The notes: generated by a model from the sequence alone, not told the origin. A DNA stretch of 64,000 bases from a bacterium YEK0313 (GCA_000751295.2 CCMO02000001.1:1537501-1601500); one strand, 5' to 3'. Counted from the first letter of the stretch, positions 17,086-25,140 are shown. Numbers and translations are program-made.

Positions 17086-18372
17086 CCTGAGACACAGGTG
17101 ACAGATCGTACCGGACACATGGGTTACAGTTTCCGCTTTTGTTCTGGAAGCGGAGGGTGGGATGCCATGGAAGGAGTGTTCGGTCATGGACGAGCGTCTT
17201 CGCTTCGTTGCCCGCCTGCTGGATGGAGAGGCGATGACGGAGGCCTGTCGGGCCTTCGGCATCTCACGCAAGACCGGCTACAAGATCTTCAGCCGCTACA
17301 AGGAGCACGGACAGGAGGCCCTGAGCGATCGCTCGCGCCGGCCGGTGCGTTATGCCAACCAGTTGCCCGGCCAGATCGAGAGCCTGATCGTGACGCTCAA
17401 GCGGGACAAGCCGCACTGGGGCGCGCGCAAGCTGCGCGAACTGATCGTGCGGCGGTTGGCCGGCGACGTACGGGTGCCGGCTCGTAGCACCATCCATGCG
17501 GTCCTGCATCGCCACGGCCTGGTGAAGCCGCCGGGGCGCCCGCGCCATCGGGCCCATGGCACGGCGCTGTCGCAAGGGGCGGTCGCCAATGCGCTGTGGT
17601 GCGCCGACTTCAAGGGGGAGTTCAAGCTCGGCAACGGACAGTACTGCTACCCGCTCACCGTGACCGACCACGCCTCGCGCTTCCTGCTCATGTGCGAAGC
17701 ATTGGACTCGGTGCGGGAAGAGCTGGCGATCACGGCCTTCGAGCAGTTGTTCCGCGAGCGGGGCCTGCCGGAGGCCATTCGCTCCGACAATGGCGTGCCC
17801 TTTGCCAGCCCGAACGGCCTGTTCAATCTGTCCAGGCTCTCGGTCTGGTGGCTCAGGCTCGGCATTGCCATCGAACGCATCCAGCCCGGCCAGCCGCAGC
17901 AGAATGGGCGGCACGAGCGCATGCATCTCACGCTGAAGAAGGAAGCGACCCGTCCGGCCGGCCAGAACAGCCTGCAGCAGCAGGGCCGGTTCGATGCCTT
18001 CCAGAAGGAGTTCAACACCGAGCGTCCTCACGAGGGGCTCGACATGAAGTGTCCGGCCGAGGTCTATACGCCATCATGCAGGCCCTACACGGGCCTGCCG
18101 GAGCTCAGCTATCCCCTGCATGACCGCGACGTGATGATCACCGCCTGCGGCCGCCTGTGCCTGCACCGAAAGAAGATCAACGTCTCGACCGTGCTCGCCG
18201 GTCAGCGCGTCGGCATCAAGGAAGTCGACGAGGGCATTTGGCTCGTCAGCTTCATGAGCTACGATCTCGGCTACTTCGATTTGGAACAGAAAACCCTGCA
18301 GCCACTCGACAACCCGTTCGGGCCAAGAGTGTCACCCATGTCTTAGGTACAATCTGTTACCCATGTGTCCGG
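17086..18372 (+). mobile_element. Intact IS481-family insertion sequence
   Basis: This element of about 1.29 kb is bounded by imperfect 44-base inverted repeats at 17086-17129 and 18329-18372. Each end holds two copies of a 19-base unit with a 25-base period: CCTGAGACACAGGTGACAG and CCGGACACATGGGTTACAG at the left, mirrored at the right. One transposase gene fills it. The exact outer edge on the left is uncertain by about eight bases, because ATGAGCGG is also shared with the degenerate copy. No clear target duplication is seen. The right end stops 18 bases before the CCA end of tRNA-Ser. Confidence 0.88.
17162..18346 (+). CDS. IS481 family transposase
   Basis: This 394-residue DDE transposase appears intact. 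An N-terminal helix-turn-helix pair (about 8-75; EACRAFGISRKTGYKIFSRY) is followed by an RNase H-fold integrase core. Its acidic residues sit in LWCADFKGEF, IRSDNGVPFA and QNGRHERMH. A C-terminal beta region follows. The start MPWKECSVMDERLRF is the conventional beginning for this subgroup. The stop codon lies inside the right inverted repeat, so the last residues are encoded by the element's end. It should cut and paste the element and could act on related ends, including the degenerate copy. Confidence 0.96.
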   Translation: MPWKECSVMDERLRFVARLLDGEAMTEACRAFGISRKTGYKIFSRYKEHGQEALSDRSRRPVRYANQLPGQIESLIVTLKRDKPHWGARKLRELIVRRLAGDVRVPARSTIHAVLHRHGLVKPPGRPRHRAHGTALSQGAVANALWCADFKGEFKLGNGQYCYPLTVTDHASRFLLMCEALDSVREELAITAFEQLFRERGLPEAIRSDNGVPFASPNGLFNLSRLSVWWLRLGIAIERIQPGQPQQNGRHERMHLTLKKEATRPAGQNSLQQQGRFDAFQKEFNTERPHEGLDMKCPAEVYTPSCRPYTGLPELSYPLHDRDVMITACGRLCLHRKKINVSTVLAGQRVGIKEVDEGIWLVSFMSYDLGYFDLEQKTLQPLDNPFGPRVSPMS

Positions 18373-18390
18373 GTCGGACACGAAGCAGGA

Positions 18391-18480
18391 TGGCGGAGAG
18401 GGAGGGATTCGAACCCCCGATACGGTTGCCCGTATGCCGCATTTCGAGTGCGGTGCTTTCAACCACTCAGCCACCTCTCC
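18391..18480 (-). tRNA. tRNA-Ser (anticodon CGA)
   Basis: This 90-base type II tRNA reads on the minus strand. The acceptor stem GGAGAGG pairs with CCTCTCC, followed by G and an encoded CCA at 18391-18393. The anticodon stem CCGCA/TGCGG holds the loop CTCGAAA, giving anticodon CGA for the UCG serine codon. A long variable arm (ATACGGGCAACCGTAT) and the T-loop GGTTCGAATCC complete it. The 3' end faces the IS481 element. Confidence 0.97.
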
Positions 18481-18802
18481 GCGGTGCCAGGAAAAGCTAG
18501 TCGAAGACCGCCTCTCCCGTCGAAAGCATGCGCCGTTTAGCGGAAGGCGCGCGCCGGTTCAAGCGCCTCGGTGTGGAATAAGGAGGCGATGATGAAACCG
18601 CCCACGGTTTTCCTTGACTTCGCGCGGCTTTTCCCGCATTGAGCGGCCCTTGAAAAAGCGCGCGCCCGGCGGCCCGTCCGGCTGGCACGCGCTTTTCGTC
18701 GTGAGAACCGTGCCCCTTCGAGGGCCGGCAAGATCAACCAAGAAGACGGCCGGCGGGCCTCATCGGGCGCGCCAAGGTTCGTCGAATGCAAGGATGTTCA
18801 AC
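18481..18802 (+). promoter_or_regulatory. Leader/promoter region upstream of rplU, with hairpin
   Basis: No gene is seen in these 322 bases between tRNA-Ser and rplU. A TTGACT at 18613-18618 is a possible -35 box, without a convincing -10. Around 18653-18697 an inverted repeat (AAAAGCGCG and its mirror CGCGCTTTT) flanks a GC-rich loop. It could be an attenuator in the ribosomal leader or a terminator-like structure. AAGGA at 18790-18794 is the rplU ribosome site. Confidence 0.45.
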
Positions 18803-19495
18803 ATGTACGCAGTCATCAAGACTGGCGGCAAGCAGTACAAGGTCGCCGCGGCCGACACGCTCACCATCGAGAAGCTGACGGCGGAAGCCGGCGAGATCGT
18901 GGTGTTCCCCGAGGTGCTGATGGTCGGCGGCGACGCCGGCATCACGGTTGGCGCCCCGCTCGTCGAGGGCGCGTCCGTTGCGGCCGAGGTCGTTCGCCAG
19001 GCCCGCGGCCCGAAGGTCATCTCCTTCCGCAAGCGCCGCCGGCAGAATTCCAAGCGCAAGAAGGGTCATCGCCAGGACCTGACCATCGTGCGCATCGCCG
19101 AGATCCTCACCGGCGGCGCCAAGCCGACCGTCACCTCGAAGGCCGCCATCGCCGCCGCCACCGAGAAGCCGGCCAAGGCCGAGAAGGCTGCGAAGCCCGC
19201 CAAGGCGGAAACTGCTGCCGCCGCGCCGGCCGAGGCGCGCGACACCTCGAACCTGTCGCTGATCGCCGGCATCGGCCCGACGATCGAGAAGAAGCTGCGC
19301 GCTGCCGGGATCACCTCCTGGGAGCAGATCGCCGCCTGGACCGAGGCCGACATCGAGGCCAAGGACAAGGAGCTGGCGCTGCGCGGCCGCGCGACCCGCG
19401 AGGAATGGGTCGAGCAGGCCAAGGAGCTTCTCGCCGGCAAGCCGCCGCGCGCGAAGGTCGACCAGGCCGAGCTGAAATCCGGCGAGGACAAGTAA
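18803..19495 (+). CDS. rplU: 50S ribosomal protein L21 with C-terminal helix-hairpin-helix extension
   Basis: Residues 1 to about 103 form ribosomal protein bL21 (MYAVIKTGGKQYKV to GHRQDLTIVRI), which binds 23S rRNA in the large subunit. It is followed by an Ala/Lys/Glu-rich linker (about 112-145). A C-terminal domain of about 80 residues starts NLSLIAGIGPTIEKKLRAAG, a helix-hairpin-helix nucleic-acid-binding motif. The total of 230 residues is more than twice the usual bL21 length; such extensions occur in Hyphomicrobiales. The ATG at 18803 gives the canonical start and is spaced correctly from AAGGA. rpmA follows, as in most bacteria. Confidence 0.95.
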   Translation: MYAVIKTGGKQYKVAAADTLTIEKLTAEAGEIVVFPEVLMVGGDAGITVGAPLVEGASVAAEVVRQARGPKVISFRKRRRQNSKRKKGHRQDLTIVRIAEILTGGAKPTVTSKAAIAAATEKPAKAEKAAKPAKAETAAAAPAEARDTSNLSLIAGIGPTIEKKLRAAGITSWEQIAAWTEADIEAKDKELALRGRATREEWVEQAKELLAGKPPRAKVDQAELKSGEDK

Positions 19496-19561
19496 GCGGT
19501 TTCCCGCTTGTCTTCGCATCCAAGACCACGTTTTATAGATTGAACAGATCGGGAGCTTGAC

Positions 19562-19831
19562 ATGGCTCACAAAAAAGCAGGCGGCTCGTCGCGTAACGGC
19601 CGCGATTCCCACTCCAAGCGCCTCGGCGTGAAGCGCTTCGGCGGCCAGGCCGTCGTATCCGGCAACATCCTCGTCCGTCAGCGCGGCACCAAGTTCCATC
19701 CCGGCACCAATGTCGGCCTTGGCACCGACCACACGCTCTTTGCGACCGCCGACGGCCGCGTCGAATTCCGCACGAAATCGAACAACCGAACCTATGTGTC
19801 GGTCGTTCCGATGATTGCCGCAGCCGAGTAA
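19562..19831 (+). CDS. rpmA: 50S ribosomal protein L27
   Basis: This 89-residue bL27 starts MAHKKAGGSSRNGRDSHSK, the basic N-terminal tail that reaches toward the peptidyl-transferase centre. The rest (RLGVKRFGGQAV, IIV-type core, GTDHTLFATADG) is typical. It lies 66 bases after rplU in the conserved rplU-rpmA order and ends before a Rho-independent terminator. Confidence 0.98.
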   Translation: MAHKKAGGSSRNGRDSHSKRLGVKRFGGQAVVSGNILVRQRGTKFHPGTNVGLGTDHTLFATADGRVEFRTKSNNRTYVSVVPMIAAAE

Positions 19832-19900
19832 GACGGCGGCATCCCATCGGAGCCGCCGGCGAAGACGCCAGGCAGCTCCGATGATCAGGGTTCAAGGATC

Positions 19901-19940
19901 AAGGGGCGCCCGGCGGCAAGGCCGGCGCCCCTTCTTCTTT
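19901..19940 (+). terminator. Rho-independent terminator after rplU-rpmA
   Basis: AAGGGGCGCC at 19901-19910 pairs with GGCGCCCCTT at 19924-19933 around a GC-rich loop. A pyrimidine/T-rich tract (CTTCTTCTTT) follows on the plus strand. It is placed to end the ribosomal-protein transcript. Confidence 0.8.
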
Positions 19941-19989
19941 GGTCCTCGGGATGGTCTCGGGGTCCGCATCAGGCCCAAGGAGCCTCGTC

Positions 19990-20637
19990 ATGACCGCCCT
20001 GGAAACCATCCTGGAATGCCGCGGAAGCGGCCTTTCCACCGAATGCAGTATCCCCGTCCTCGAGACTGAGCGGCTCGTCCTCCGTGCGCCGCGTTTCGAG
20101 GACGCGCGTGCGATCGCTGGCGTAGCCAATGATCGCCGTATCGCCGAAATGACGGCGAACCTCCCGCATCCCTATGCGGAAAAAGACGCGGAGAACTGGA
20201 TCAGCAATGCCTGGCAAGGCGAGGATCATCCTTTTCTCATCACGTCGAAAACCGACGGCGCCCTGATCGGAGCGACGGGTTTCGTGATGCCTGAGATCGG
20301 CGATCCCGAAATCGGCTACTGGATCGGCACCGCCTGGTGGGGCCGGGGTTTCGCGACCGAGGCGGCGCGCGCCGTGGTCGATCATCTGTTCACCGACCAT
20401 GGCGCCAAGGCGGTCGCCGCCCGCGCCCGCGTGGTCAATCCGGCCTCGCGCCGGGTCATCGAGAAATGCGGCTTCCAGTGGGTCGGCGCCGGCCTCACCC
20501 GCTCGCGCCTGCTCGCCAGCTCCGTTCCGGTCGACAAGTTCCTGCTCGACCGCAGCGTCTGGACCAGCCTGAAGGCCTGGCGCGACCCGATCCTCAGGCG
20601 CAGCGCGCCGAAGGTGGTGATCGGCGAGCTCGGCTGA
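19990..20637 (+). CDS. GNAT family N-acetyltransferase (RimJ/RimL-like)
   Basis: This 215-residue acetyl-CoA-dependent N-acetyltransferase is of the ribosomal-protein-acetylase-like class (acetyltransf_3). ETERLVLRAPRFEDARAIAG is the family start, IGYWIGTAWWGRGFATEAARA holds the acetyl-CoA pyrophosphate loop, and NPASRRVIEKCGF the last strand-helix. The ATG at 19990 was chosen because AAGGAG lies six bases upstream; the frame is open further left. The acceptor is unknown. A paralogous-looking GNAT gene follows after a terminator. Confidence 0.88.
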   Translation: MTALETILECRGSGLSTECSIPVLETERLVLRAPRFEDARAIAGVANDRRIAEMTANLPHPYAEKDAENWISNAWQGEDHPFLITSKTDGALIGATGFVMPEIGDPEIGYWIGTAWWGRGFATEAARAVVDHLFTDHGAKAVAARARVVNPASRRVIEKCGFQWVGAGLTRSRLLASSVPVDKFLLDRSVWTSLKAWRDPILRRSAPKVVIGELG

Positions 20638-20646
20638 TATTCAACA

Positions 20647-20676
20647 CCCCCGGCCCGTCGCGGGCCGGGGGTTTTT
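20647..20676 (+). terminator. Rho-independent terminator between two GNAT genes
   Basis: An eleven-base-pair stem (CCCCCGGCCCG at 20647-20657, mirrored at 20661-20671) with a three-base loop is followed by TTTTT. It sits only 23 bases before the next start codon, so the second GNAT gene needs its own promoter or read-through. Confidence 0.85.
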
Positions 20677-20698
20677 GCGGCTTCAGGCTGGCCCGGAC

Positions 20699-21259
20699 AT
20701 GACCGAGACGACATCGCCCTGGCGCGGCGCGGTTCCCATCGAGACGCCCCGCCTCGTGCTGCGCGAGCTGCGGCGGGGCGATGCGCCCCACATCGCCCGC
20801 TATGTCGGCGATATCGGGGTTGCCCGCATGCTGGCGGTGGTGCCCCTGCCCTACAACGAGAAGGACGCCGAGACCTTCGTCGCCGCCATGGCCGCGATCA
20901 ATGCCGACGGCCGCGGCCTCGGCCTGGCGGTCGCCGAGAAGGGCGCGCCGGACCTGCTCATCGGGGTCATGTCGTTCATCGGCGCGCTGCCGGTGGTCGA
21001 GATCGGCTGGTGGTTCGGCCGGCCCTATTGGGGCCGCGGCTTCGCCACCGAGGCGGCGCGGGCGCTGATCGCGGTGGCCTTCCGCGAACCGCGGCTCGAC
21101 CGTATCGTCGCCGGCGCCTTCTTCGACAACCCCGCCTCGCTGCACGTTCAGGACAAGCTCGGCTTCGCACGCACGGGCGAATCGCAGCGCCACAGTCTGG
21201 CGCGGCGCGCCTTCGTCCGGCATATCGATACTGAGATCGTGCGCCCGGCCTCCGCCTGA
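20699..21259 (+). CDS. GNAT family N-acetyltransferase
   Basis: This 186-residue protein has the same class as the preceding gene. ETPRLVLRELRRGDAPHIAR starts the domain, EIGWWFGRPYWGRGFATEAARA is the acetyl-CoA loop, and NPASLHVQDKLGFARTGE the end of the fold. The ATG at 20699 is used; an upstream in-frame TTG lies in the terminator's tail. The substrate is unknown. mog follows after 30 bases, so the two may share a transcript. Confidence 0.88.
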   Translation: MTETTSPWRGAVPIETPRLVLRELRRGDAPHIARYVGDIGVARMLAVVPLPYNEKDAETFVAAMAAINADGRGLGLAVAEKGAPDLLIGVMSFIGALPVVEIGWWFGRPYWGRGFATEAARALIAVAFREPRLDRIVAGAFFDNPASLHVQDKLGFARTGESQRHSLARRAFVRHIDTEIVRPASA

Positions 21260-21289
21260 GCGGGGCGCGCCCCCAGCATCGAGGGTGCC

Positions 21290-21829
21290 ATGACCGAAAC
21301 CTCCGTCCCCATCGGCGTCGTCACCGTCTCCGACCGGGCGAGCCGCGGCCTCTACGAGGACAAGGGCGGCCCCGGCATCGTCGCGGCGCTGAGCGAGCTC
21401 GTCGCCTCGCCCTGGCATCCGGTCGCCCGGGTGATCGCCGACGAGCAGGCGCTGATCGCTGAAACGCTGATCGCCCTCGCCGATGCCGAATGCTGCTCGC
21501 TGATCCTGACCACCGGCGGCACCGGCCCGGCGCCGCGCGACGTGACGCCGGAGGCGACCGAAGCGGTCTCGGACAAGCTGATGCCAGGTTTCGGCGAACT
21601 GATGCGGGCGGTCAGCCTGAAGGTGGTGCCGACCGCCATCCTGTCGCGCCAGACCGCCGGCATCCGCGGCCGCTCGCTGATCGTCAACCTGCCGGGCAAG
21701 CCCTCGGCGATCCGCGAATGCCTGGACGCGGTCATGCCGGCCATTCCCTATTGCATCGACCTGATCGGCGGGCCGCGCCTCGAAACCAATCCCGCCCATT
21801 GCATCGCCTTCCGCCCGAAGGGCGCCTGA
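21290..21829 (+). CDS. mog: Molybdopterin adenylyltransferase
   Basis: This 179-residue cytoplasmic enzyme adenylylates molybdopterin before molybdate insertion. The start IGVVTVSDRASRGLYEDKGGPGI and the loop LILTTGGTGPAPRDVTPEAT are diagnostic for MogA. VNLPGKPSAIRECL fits the C-terminal part. The length matches single-domain MogA rather than MoaB-MoeA fusions. moaD lies at 34.9 kb, so molybdenum cofactor genes are scattered. Confidence 0.92.
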   Translation: MTETSVPIGVVTVSDRASRGLYEDKGGPGIVAALSELVASPWHPVARVIADEQALIAETLIALADAECCSLILTTGGTGPAPRDVTPEATEAVSDKLMPGFGELMRAVSLKVVPTAILSRQTAGIRGRSLIVNLPGKPSAIRECLDAVMPAIPYCIDLIGGPRLETNPAHCIAFRPKGA

Positions 21830-21911
21830 GCATCGGCACGAATTGACCGGCGCGCCGGCGCGCCTATCCTCCCGCCCGAGCGACATTGCAAAGCCGGGGG
21901 GACGCGACAGG

Positions 21912-23060
21912 ATGAACAGGCGCACATTCGGATCGAAGGCGGCCCTCGGGCTCGGCACGGCCATGCTGCCGCTGGCGGCCGTGGGCGAAGCCCAAGCCCA
22001 GAACCAAACTCCAAACCAACCGCAAGGCCAGCCCGCGACGCCGGCCCGGCCGACGGTCGCGGCGCTGAAGGCGCGCGTGCTCGGCGGCGCCATCACCGAC
22101 GTTCCGGGCATCCGCATCGGCCATTTCACCGATGACCGCCGACCGACCGGCTGCACCGTGATCATCCCCGAGGAGGCCGCGACCGCCGGCGTCGACGTGC
22201 GCGGCGCCGCGCCCGGCACGCGCGAGACCGACCTGCTCAACCCGACCAACATGGTCGACAAGGTCCATGCCGTGCTGCTCGCCGGCGGCAGCGCCTTCGG
22301 ACTCGATGCCGCCACCGGCGTGGTGCGCTGGCTGGAGGAGAAGGGCATTGGCTTTCCCGCCGGCCCCGCCAAGGTGCCGATCGTGCCGGCGGCGATCCTG
22401 TTCGACCTCGGCGTCGGCGGCCACCGGATCCGCCCGGACGCGGCCGCCGGCTACAAGGCCTGCGAGGCAGCGAGCACGGCGGCGCCCGCCGAGGGCTCGG
22501 TCGGCGCCGGCACCGGCGCCAGCGTCGGCAAGCTCTACGGCATGGCGCGCGCCATGAAGGGCGGCATCGGCACGGCCGCGGTCAAGGTCGGCAAGATCAC
22601 GGTCGGCGCCATCGTCGCGGTCAATGCCGTGGGCGACGTCATCGATCCTGCGAGCGGCCAGGTCGTCGCCGGCACCCGCACCGAGGACGGCCGCCGCACG
22701 CTCGGCATCACCCAGGCGATCCTGAAGGGCGAGCTGCCGCCCTCGCTCCAGGCCGGCATGGCCACCACGATCGGCCTCGTCGCGACCGACGCGGTGCTGA
22801 CCAAGGCGCAGGCCCAGAAGCTCGCCCAGATGGCCCATGACGGCCTCGCCCGCGCCATCGACCCGATCCACACCATGTGGGACGGCGACACGATGTTCGC
22901 GCTCGGCACGGGCAAGAGCGGCCTCCCCGGCAACATGATGGCGCTCGGCGCCATCGCCGCCCAGGTGACCACCGCCGCGGTGCTCAGGGCCGTGATCAAT
23001 GCCAAGGCGGTCAGCGGCCCGGGCGTGCCGGCCATGCCGACGGCGGCCGATCTTCTGTAG
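21912..23060 (+). CDS. P1 family peptidase (DmpA/NylC-like, MEROPS S58), exported
   Basis: This 382-residue N-terminal-nucleophile hydrolase starts with a twin-arginine leader (MNRRTFGSKAALGLGTA, cleavage near AQA). ITDVPGIRIGHFTDDRRPTG, VHAVLLAGGSAFGLDAATG and GSVGAGTGASVGKLYG are characteristic of the P1/S58 family. HTMWDGDTMFALGTGK lies near the end. The family matures by self-cleavage before a Ser or Thr. The segment here reads MATTIGLVATDA, with Ala284 before Thr285 where NylC-like members usually have Asn. Relatives are aminopeptidases or oligoamide hydrolases; the substrate is unknown. Confidence 0.88.
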   Translation: MNRRTFGSKAALGLGTAMLPLAAVGEAQAQNQTPNQPQGQPATPARPTVAALKARVLGGAITDVPGIRIGHFTDDRRPTGCTVIIPEEAATAGVDVRGAAPGTRETDLLNPTNMVDKVHAVLLAGGSAFGLDAATGVVRWLEEKGIGFPAGPAKVPIVPAAILFDLGVGGHRIRPDAAAGYKACEAASTAAPAEGSVGAGTGASVGKLYGMARAMKGGIGTAAVKVGKITVGAIVAVNAVGDVIDPASGQVVAGTRTEDGRRTLGITQAILKGELPPSLQAGMATTIGLVATDAVLTKAQAQKLAQMAHDGLARAIDPIHTMWDGDTMFALGTGKSGLPGNMMALGAIAAQVTTAAVLRAVINAKAVSGPGVPAMPTAADLL

Positions 23061-23226
23061 GCGCGGCGCGGGCGGATGGCGCGCACTGCATGGAAGTGAG
23101 CCGTGGTTCGCGGCCCGCGCAAGGGCGCGGGTGCCTCGCCATGAGGCGGGGCAGTGAATGGCAGCAGGGTTGCTCATGAAGCTTTGAGCATGGCGCTTCG
23201 TAATCGCGTTCGATGCCACGCTTTCC

Positions 23227-23270
23227 CATTCCTCATGGTGAGGAGCGGGCGCAGCGCGCCTCGAACCACG
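23227..23270. repeat. Dispersed palindromic repeat, copy 1
   Basis: CATTCCTCATGGTGAGGAGCG at 23227-23247 is followed by GC-rich sequence and CCTCGAACCACG. The same 21 bases recur exactly at 54836-54856, with a similar right half. This matches the CCTCA-ATGAGG plus CGAGG pattern common in intergenic repeats of Hyphomicrobiales. Confidence 0.75.
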
Positions 23271-23319
23271 GCCGCCCCGGTGCAGCACGCCCTGCCCGAG
23301 CCTATCGCCCGAAGCCTAA

Positions 23320-23356
23320 GAAAAAGCCCGCGGACCGTCGCCGGCCGCGGGCTTCT
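23320..23356 (-). terminator. Rho-independent terminator after thiolase gene
   Basis: Read on the minus strand, GAAGCCCGCGGCC pairs with GGTCCGCGGGCTT and is followed by TTTTCTT. It lies 22 bases past the thiolase stop. Confidence 0.85.
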
Positions 23357-23377
23357 CGATGGCGGAACCGCGTGCGG

Positions 23378-24544
23378 TCAGCGCAGGCGCTCGAGCACGC
23401 TCACATAATTGGCGACCGCCGCGCCGCCCATGTTGAAGATGCCGGCGAGCTTGGCGTCCTTCACCTGGATGCCGCCGGCATCGCCCATCAGCTGCATGGC
23501 GCTGAGCGCGTGCATCGACACGCCGGTGGCGCCGATCGGATGGCCCTTGGATTTCAGGCCGCCCGACGGATTGACCGGCAATTTGCCGTCCTTGGCCGTC
23601 CAGCCTTCCTTGATGGCGCGCGCGCCCTGGCCTTCGGCCGTGAGGCCCATGGCCTCGTATTCGATCAGCTCGGCCACGGTGAAGCAGTCATGCGTCTCGA
23701 CGAAGGAGAGGTCGCTCAGCGAGATGCCGGCCTCGGCCAGCGCCTTGCCCCAGGCCACCGTGCAGCCCTCGAATTTCAGGATGTCGCGCTTCGACATGGG
23801 CAGGTAGTCCTGCACATGGGCGGCACCGCGGAAGGCCACCGCCTTGTTCAGCCTGAGCGCGGTCGCGACATCGGTGACGACCAGCGCGGCGGCTCCATCC
23901 GACACCAGCGAGCAGTCGGTCCGCTTCAGCGGCCCGGCGACGAAGGGGTTCTTCTCGCTCTCGGTGCGGCAGAACTCGTAGCCGAAATCCTTGCGCATCT
24001 GGGCATAGGGATTGTCGACGCCGTTCTTGTGGTTCTTGGCGGCGATCATGGCGAGCGCGTCGGACTGGTCACCCCAGCGCTGGAAATAGGAATGGGCGAT
24101 CTGGCCGAACACGCCGGCAAAGCCCGCCGGCGTGCCGCCGTCCTCGGGCAGGTAGGAGGCCTTCAGGAGGTTCTTGCCGATCTCCGGGCCCGGCGTCCTG
24201 GTCATCTGCTCGACGCCGACCACCAGAACGACGCGGGCATCGCCCGACTTGACCGCGCGCACCGCCTGGTGCACCGCCGCCGAGCCGGTGGCGCAGGCAT
24301 TCTCGACGCGTGTCGCGCGCTTGAAGCGCAGCGCCGGATCGGCCTGCAGCACGAGCGAGGCGGTGAAGTCCTGGGGCGAGAAGCCGGCGTTGAAATGGCC
24401 GAGCAGGATCTCGTCGACATCGCCCGGGCCGATGCCGGCATCGACCAGCGCGTCGGTCGCGACCCTGACGATCAGGCTTTCGACCGTCTCGTTTTCAAGC
24501 TTGCCGAACGGAGTATGGGCCCAGCCCACGATACAGGCGGTCAT
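23378..24544 (-). CDS. Thiolase family protein (acetyl-CoA acetyltransferase, SCP2-thiolase type)
   Basis: This 388-residue thiolase cleaves or forms 3-ketoacyl-CoA. The nucleophilic cysteine sits in RVENACATGSAAVHQAV, the His in VETHDCFTVAEL, and the second catalytic region in NPSGGLKSKGHPIGATGV. IFNMGGAAVANYVSVLE closes the fold. The SHDCF-type motif places it near the SCP-x/acetyl-CoA acetyltransferase subgroup rather than FadA. A MarR-type gene on the same strand lies 110 bases upstream. The substrate chain is unknown. Confidence 0.92.
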   Translation of the reverse strand: MTACIVGWAHTPFGKLENETVESLIVRVATDALVDAGIGPGDVDEILLGHFNAGFSPQDFTASLVLQADPALRFKRATRVENACATGSAAVHQAVRAVKSGDARVVLVVGVEQMTRTPGPEIGKNLLKASYLPEDGGTPAGFAGVFGQIAHSYFQRWGDQSDALAMIAAKNHKNGVDNPYAQMRKDFGYEFCRTESEKNPFVAGPLKRTDCSLVSDGAAALVVTDVATALRLNKAVAFRGAAHVQDYLPMSKRDILKFEGCTVAWGKALAEAGISLSDLSFVETHDCFTVAELIEYEAMGLTAEGQGARAIKEGWTAKDGKLPVNPSGGLKSKGHPIGATGVSMHALSAMQLMGDAGGIQVKDAKLAGIFNMGGAAVANYVSVLERLR

Positions 24545-24654
24545 TGCGAAAGCTCCTCAGGGGGTTGCCTTGATTATAGGCGCGCCACCCCGCTCTCGCC
24601 ATCGTCCATCAGGCGCATGCCTGCCGTCCGCGCCCCGCGCGCCGGCCCCGCGGC

Positions 24655-25137
24655 CTATTGGCCGGCATTCAGCTCGGCCACCCGGTGCGCCGCAATGGCG
24701 ATGGCCTGCTCGATGAAGTCGGCGACGAGGCCGAGTTGACCGGCGTCGTAACGGGCCAGCAGCGCGTCCATCGCCCGCTGCATCGGCTCGAAATGAACCG
24801 CCAATGCGTCGATCCGGTCCTCGCGCACCCTGACCAGCACCTTGCGCCGGTCGCGCGCATCGGCGGTCCGCTCGACCAGGCCGTGGCGTTCCAGCCGGTC
24901 GATCAGGCCGGTCACCGCGCCGCTGGTCAGCCCGGTGCGCCGGCCGATCTCGCCCGCCGTCGCCGGGCCGCCCATGACGATCAGGTCGAGGCATTCCAGA
25001 TCGCTCGCATTGATGCCGATCCGCCGCGCGACGGCCTGGCTATGCAGCACGCCGACGGCGGAGGACCGGCGCAGCGCCAGCATCAGGCGCGCGGCGACAT
25101 CGGCCGCCGGGCCTTGACAGTTTATCTCATTTGCCAT
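24655..25137 (-). CDS. MarR-family transcriptional regulator
   Basis: This 160-residue winged-helix repressor has the DNA-binding core TAGEIGRRTGLTSGAVTGLIDRLE and the wing VERTADARDRRKVLVRV, with helical dimerisation segments at both ends. It diverges from an FAD monooxygenase across a 95-base gap holding a good palindrome (25141-25155). It therefore probably represses that gene and itself until a phenolic or similar ligand binds. The thiolase downstream may share its transcript. Confidence 0.92.
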   Translation of the reverse strand: MANEINCQGPAADVAARLMLALRRSSAVGVLHSQAVARRIGINASDLECLDLIVMGGPATAGEIGRRTGLTSGAVTGLIDRLERHGLVERTADARDRRKVLVRVREDRIDALAVHFEPMQRAMDALLARYDAGQLGLVADFIEQAIAIAAHRVAELNAGQ

Positions 25138-25140
25138 TAT

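Larger units (their letters stand above)
23061..23377. other. Gene-free stretch with palindromic repeat and terminator
   Basis: These 317 bases between two convergent genes hold no credible gene. They contain an alphaproteobacterial dispersed repeat (23227-23270) and a terminator for the thiolase (23320-23356). An upstream GC-rich hairpin-forming part lies around 23110-23155 (CGCGCAAGGGCGCG; CCTCGCCATGAGGCGGGG). Confidence 0.7.

Noticed and set aside
12449..18480. A genomic island ending at tRNA-Ser
   Set aside because: No integrase, no second copy of the tRNA end, and the genes left of the IS look ordinary; only the short mobile patch is supported.
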